Source of the DNA: Gracilaria gracilis
Taxonomy: Eukaryota > Rhodophyta > Florideophyceae > Gracilariales > Gracilariaceae
DNA: 64,000 nucleotides
Assembly: GCA_030374805.1 (NCBI GenBank)
Contig: JARGSG010000225.1
Location: forward strand, 434,001-498,000
Reading direction: 5' to 3'
Below are positions 60,411-64,000 of the stretch, one piece after another. The position numbers were made by a program, and so were the translations under genes. A model generated the notes under the pieces. The model saw only the letters and a list, made by a program, of their open reading frames with translations. It was not told the origin of the DNA and ran no database searches. The first letter of the stretch is position 1. The number at the start of each line of letters is the position of its first letter.

Positions 60411-63400
60411 TTGCCCAACACGGAACTGCCAGTACGCATATCGGAAGTAGAATTCCTCATTGCCGATGAGGACATGGCGGAAGTACTGATTGGGCGTCCT
60501 CTCCTCAAGGCCATGGGTTTCGATCTGAAGACCCACCTACAGAAGGTGGGGCCCAGAATAGATGGCATGTCCGAGTCAGAACTCAAGGTGGGCAACGGCC
60601 GTCTATCAGCCGTAAATTTTCAGGGTATAAGCTACCAAGCAGTCGACGATGACCCTACAGATCTTCCCGAAAGCCTCCAAGCCGGATTCGGGAACGACAC
60701 GCCAGAGTCAATCGACGACGCTTTGGAAAGTGCAGTGAGCACAGCGAGGAGCAACGGGATGTCAAGCGAAGGCACTATCACACTTCGCAATGTCCTAGAG
60801 GAACATCGCGAGTGTTTTGGAATCAAACTGGGGGCTCATCCGCCCGCCAATGTGCGTCCACTTTCTATCAAACTGAAGCCAAACGCTAAACCATTCCGCT
60901 CCGCACAACGGAGGTACGCTCCGAACCACAGAGTATTCATCAAACATAAGATCCGAGAACTGGAAAAAGTAGGTGCCATTTACAAGAATCCCAGTGCAAG
61001 ATGGGCATGCCCGGCGCCAGCCGTACCTAAATCTGGAACTGAGAAGTTGCGTTTCACCGTGGATCTCCGCGGAACAAACACGAGAACTCTTCAGCTCCAG
61101 TCAGCAATGCCGCACCTCGAATCTCAGCTGCAGGAATGCAGCGGCAGCACATGCTTTGCAAACTTGGATTTCACGCACGGATATTGGCAAATCCCGCTCG
61201 ACAACGCCTCGCAAGAAATCATGTCGATCCAAACTCCCGACGGCATATATTCACCAACACGGATGTTGCAAGGAGGAACGGATTCTGGCAACCACTTTCA
61301 GAGTGTCTCTAGCGAGAAATTTGAGAGCAGAGTTCAGAGAATGATACAGTGGGTTGATGATTTTCTACTCTACGCTCGAGACGAGCGGCAGCTACTAGAA
61401 GACATCAAGATTTTCTTTCAAGTCTGCAAGGAAGTGGGTTTCAAGGTAAACTCTGCGAAATCTTGTTTCTTTACCAAAGAGGTCAAATTCTGTGGTAGGA
61501 TTATATCGGCTGAAGGCGTGCGTTTGGACCCGCGTAACCTGGCAGCGCTTCTGAACATAAAGCAATCTCAAATGGGAAACGAGCTACAGCAACTCATGTG
61601 CGCCACGAACTGGATGAGGAGCGCCATTCCCAACTACGCGAAAGTGGTACAACCCCTTCATGACCTACTGGAGGAAACCTACCAGAAGGCAGGTAAAAGA
61701 ACAAAGAAGGCCGTGGAGAAGATCCGCATCAGCGACTCGTGGGAGACGGAGCACACAGAAGCGTTTACGGAGATCATCGCACAGCTAGCCACTGCTACGA
61801 AACTCTCTCTTCCTAAAGAAGGGTACAGAACCTGCCTATTCACGGACGCATCGGACACTCATTGGTCCGCCGTACTGACTCAGTCTCCAGAAGGAGATCA
61901 GAGGAAGCCAGTCGAGTTGCAAACCCACGAACCAATGTGTTTCCTGTCGGGCGCATTTAGTGGCTCGGCTGAAAGATGGAGCGTCCCAGAGAAGGAAGGT
62001 TTCGCAATAGTCGAGGCAATGTGCAAGATTAGATTACCTCACAGCAGGTCGAACTACCCACATCTACACCGATCACGCCAACCTTTTCTACATCTACGAC
62101 CCGTGCGGCCAGAACCCCGGCATCGCGCGCCATACCGCTAACAAGTTGATGCGTTGGGCTTTGAAACTCAGCGCGTTCAGGTACGTGATCGAGCACGTGC
62201 CAGGAGAGAAGAACGTTTGGGCCGACAGGTTAACAAGGTGGGCAGTGCAGCAGAAGGATACTGTACAATCAACCAGCGTCGGACGAGTAAGCGCACTCAT
62301 CTTCGCTCCTGTCAATCCTAGCGTCCACGAACATCTGGACTGGCCTTCACTCAGCACCATCGCTGAATCACAACACACCAACAAAGCAATTGCGCCCAAA
62401 AGAATCTCGAAGACCGAACCAGCATGGACAATGTCAACAGGAGAGGTATGGATCCCCGAGAACGACACTCGTCTGAAACTGCGCATTCTCATCGCAGCTC
62501 ACACAGGTAAAGCTGGCCACAGAGGATTGTATCCCACCTTCGTCACCATTTCACATCATTTTTGGTGGAAGAACCTGCGCGACAATACAAAAGAATTCGT
62601 TCTTACATGTTTACACTGTGTCGCAACTCAGCCCGGGACCATGGTACCCAGGCCTCTGGGGCACACACTACACGCGAGCAAACCAAACGAAGTCATACAT
62701 TTTGACTACCTCTACATGAAGAAGGGCGAGAACAACAAATTGTACTGTCTTATCGTAAAAGACGACCTGTCAGGATATGTGTGGCTAAAGCCAACATCAG
62801 AAGCCGACGCTGAGACTACAACTACTGTACTGGTGGAGTGGTTTGCCTCTTTCGGAATCGCGCACTACTGGCTTTCAGACCAGGGCAGTCACTTCAAGAA
62901 CACATTGATGAAGCAAGTAGCAGGAGCGTTGAAAGTCAACCACCACTTCACTCTTCCGTACTGCTCGTGGAGCAACGGCACTGTCGAAGTCGTCTGTCGC
63001 GAGGTTCTACGTGCTTGCAGAGCAGTACTCTCAGAATTTCAACTACCTCATTCTTCCTGGCCGTCCGTTCTCCCACTCATACAATCCGCGCTGAACAACT
63101 CTCCAACTACGAGACTGAAACAGAAATGTCCTTTGACATTCTTCACAGGATTGCCCCAGGACTCCCCGCTGGCAACCATCGTGCGAGGCAACGCCAGAAA
63201 GAAGGTGAACTGTATCGATGCCGCACGAGCAAAAGCTCTATTAGAGACCGAACGACTCCACTCGTCATTAGACAATTGTCATCGCGAATGCGCGGAAATC
63301 TTTTCGAAGAAGCGCCGCGCCGCCGTTGAATCCCACAACCAGAAGACAGGTTATACGCCAAATCAATTTTACTGAAGAGGATTACGTCCTTCGTGGGCTA

Positions 63401-63824
63401 TTGCAGCGAAAAAAAAGGATCCAAGCTTAGTCTGCAGTGGCACGGCCCTTTCAGGGTCACGCTTTGCCGGGATAACTATCTTTTCGAGGTCGAAGATTTG
63501 CTCACCGGTAAAAAGGAGTGGGCACATGGACGTCGTTTGAAGTTCTTCCGCAACGCGGATTTTGAAATAACCGAAGATGTTAAAAACCATCTTGCTACGA
63601 CGAACTGTTAACAATCGCAGATTTTAAAGACATAAGGCAATCGAAAGGAAAAATTGAATTACTCATTCAATGGAAAGTGTTTTCCGACGAAGAAACAGAT
63701 TGGGTATCTCTCGAATTTTTGAGAGCAGACGTACCTGAAATCCTGAAGGAATACGTCAAAGAATGTATCGAGTCGGGCACAAAGCGTCAGCGAAGAATTG
63801 CCGGCAATATCTGTCTCTAATAAC
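60411..63824 (+). other. Pol region of the Ty3/Gypsy element (RT, RNase H, integrase, chromo-like)
   Basis: RT lies at about 60.85-61.5 kb (FANLDFTHGYWQIPLD, WVDDFLLYA in place of YVDD) and RNase H at about 61.8-62.1 kb (CLFTDASDTHWSAVL). The integrase HHCC finger is at about 62.5-62.65 kb (HTGKAGHRGLYP, CLHCVA). The DDE core follows (FDYLYMKKGENNKLYCLIVK, LSDQGSHF, GTVEVVCREVLRACRAV). A chromodomain-like end at about 63.65-63.8 kb reads IELLIQWKVFSDEETDWVSL. The region is not one intact frame and is treated as a fossil. Confidence 0.85.
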
Positions 63825-63851
63825 CAAATGATACATTTGGCTATGGGGGAC

Positions 63852-64000
63852 TGTTGATATCACCAGCAATGCTGAAGCCGCAGACTCACCACAATAAGTA
63901 TTGTGGGTTTCCGTTTTAGGGAACAAGTCCAAACACTAGCCACGTAGTAGTGGATAGAGGACTACATGGACAGGTACCTTTTCAGGAAGCAAGTCCAAAC
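63852..64000 (+). repeat. 3' LTR of the Ty3/Gypsy element, cut by the window edge
   Basis: Starts TGTTGATATC directly after the polypurine tract and matches 58812-58960 with about three mismatches. Confidence 0.92.

Larger units (their letters stand above)
58812..64000 (+). mobile_element. Ty3/Gypsy LTR retrotransposon, nearly whole, running off the window
   Basis: The element has a 5' LTR (58812-59165), Gag with protease, reverse transcriptase, RNase H, integrase and a chromodomain-like end, then a polypurine tract (atggggga, 63844-63850) and the first 149 bp of the 3' LTR. Domain order RT-RH-INT places it in Ty3/Gypsy. The visible parts of the two LTRs differ at about 3 of 149 positions (about 98% alike), so the insertion is young. 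The pol part has about three breaks. It inserted just downstream of a short basic open frame. Confidence 0.92.

Noticed and set aside
1-64000. CRISPR array, bacterial operon or prophage
   Set aside because: The content is eukaryotic: spliceosomal introns, cytosolic ribosomal and proteasome genes, and no direct-repeat/spacer pattern.

Overview
The window reads as nuclear DNA of a photosynthetic eukaryote, most likely a red alga; this is inference from gene content, not a database match. The evidence is plastid-targeted nuclear genes (a CSP41-like protein, malonyl-CoA:ACP transacylase, a thiamine-phosphate synthase with a transit-like leader) beside ordinary eukaryotic housekeeping genes (eL20/L18a, Rpn8, MLH1, Tad3/ADAT3, LSM1, PWP1, LYRM1). 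Genes are compact and mostly intronless. The introns that can be placed are short (74, 108 and 137 nt) with GTAAGT/GTACGT-type donors.

Layout. Bases 1-10,100 are very GC-rich, with long homopolymers and simple repeats: CSP41 (partial), a B12D/MLRQ protein, a WD40 protein, an EF-hand protein, a CDCA7-type zinc finger, a candidate spliced mitochondrial-type gene and FabD. From 10.6 to 24.6 kb the GC content falls: eL20, Rpn8 (spliced), a MOSC-domain membrane protein, thiamine-phosphate synthase (spliced), a very large PARP-like protein and a six-helix membrane protein. From 23.8 to 30.9 kb there are three same-strand paralogues of a Rolling-stone-like membrane family. From 31.3 to 43.4 kb come MLH1, a mitochondrial-type coiled-coil membrane protein, LYRM1 (spliced), Tad3, LSM1, PWP1 and an HVRRGD-type glycosyltransferase. 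A 577-aa protein of unknown family sits at 45.5-47.2 kb.

From 47.3 kb to the end the window is repeat-dominated: a decayed PIF/Harbinger transposon, a plus-strand unknown open-frame block facing a minus-strand Ty3/Gypsy pol fossil, a purine-rich decayed coding region, a cluster of foldback palindromes with a 134-bp tandem array, the orphan tail of a SET domain, a short basic protein, and a young Ty3/Gypsy LTR element whose 3' LTR runs off the window.

The genes do not form one pathway. Plastid (CSP41, FabD, thiamine), mitochondrial (B12D, LYRM1, coiled-coil protein, two or three tiny candidates), DNA repair (PARP-like, MLH1) and RNA/protein machinery (eL20, PWP1, LSM1, Tad3, Rpn8) genes are interleaved, often as divergent or tightly convergent pairs. 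Many annotated starts were set to the first ATG, because longer open frames begin only with TTG or GTG.
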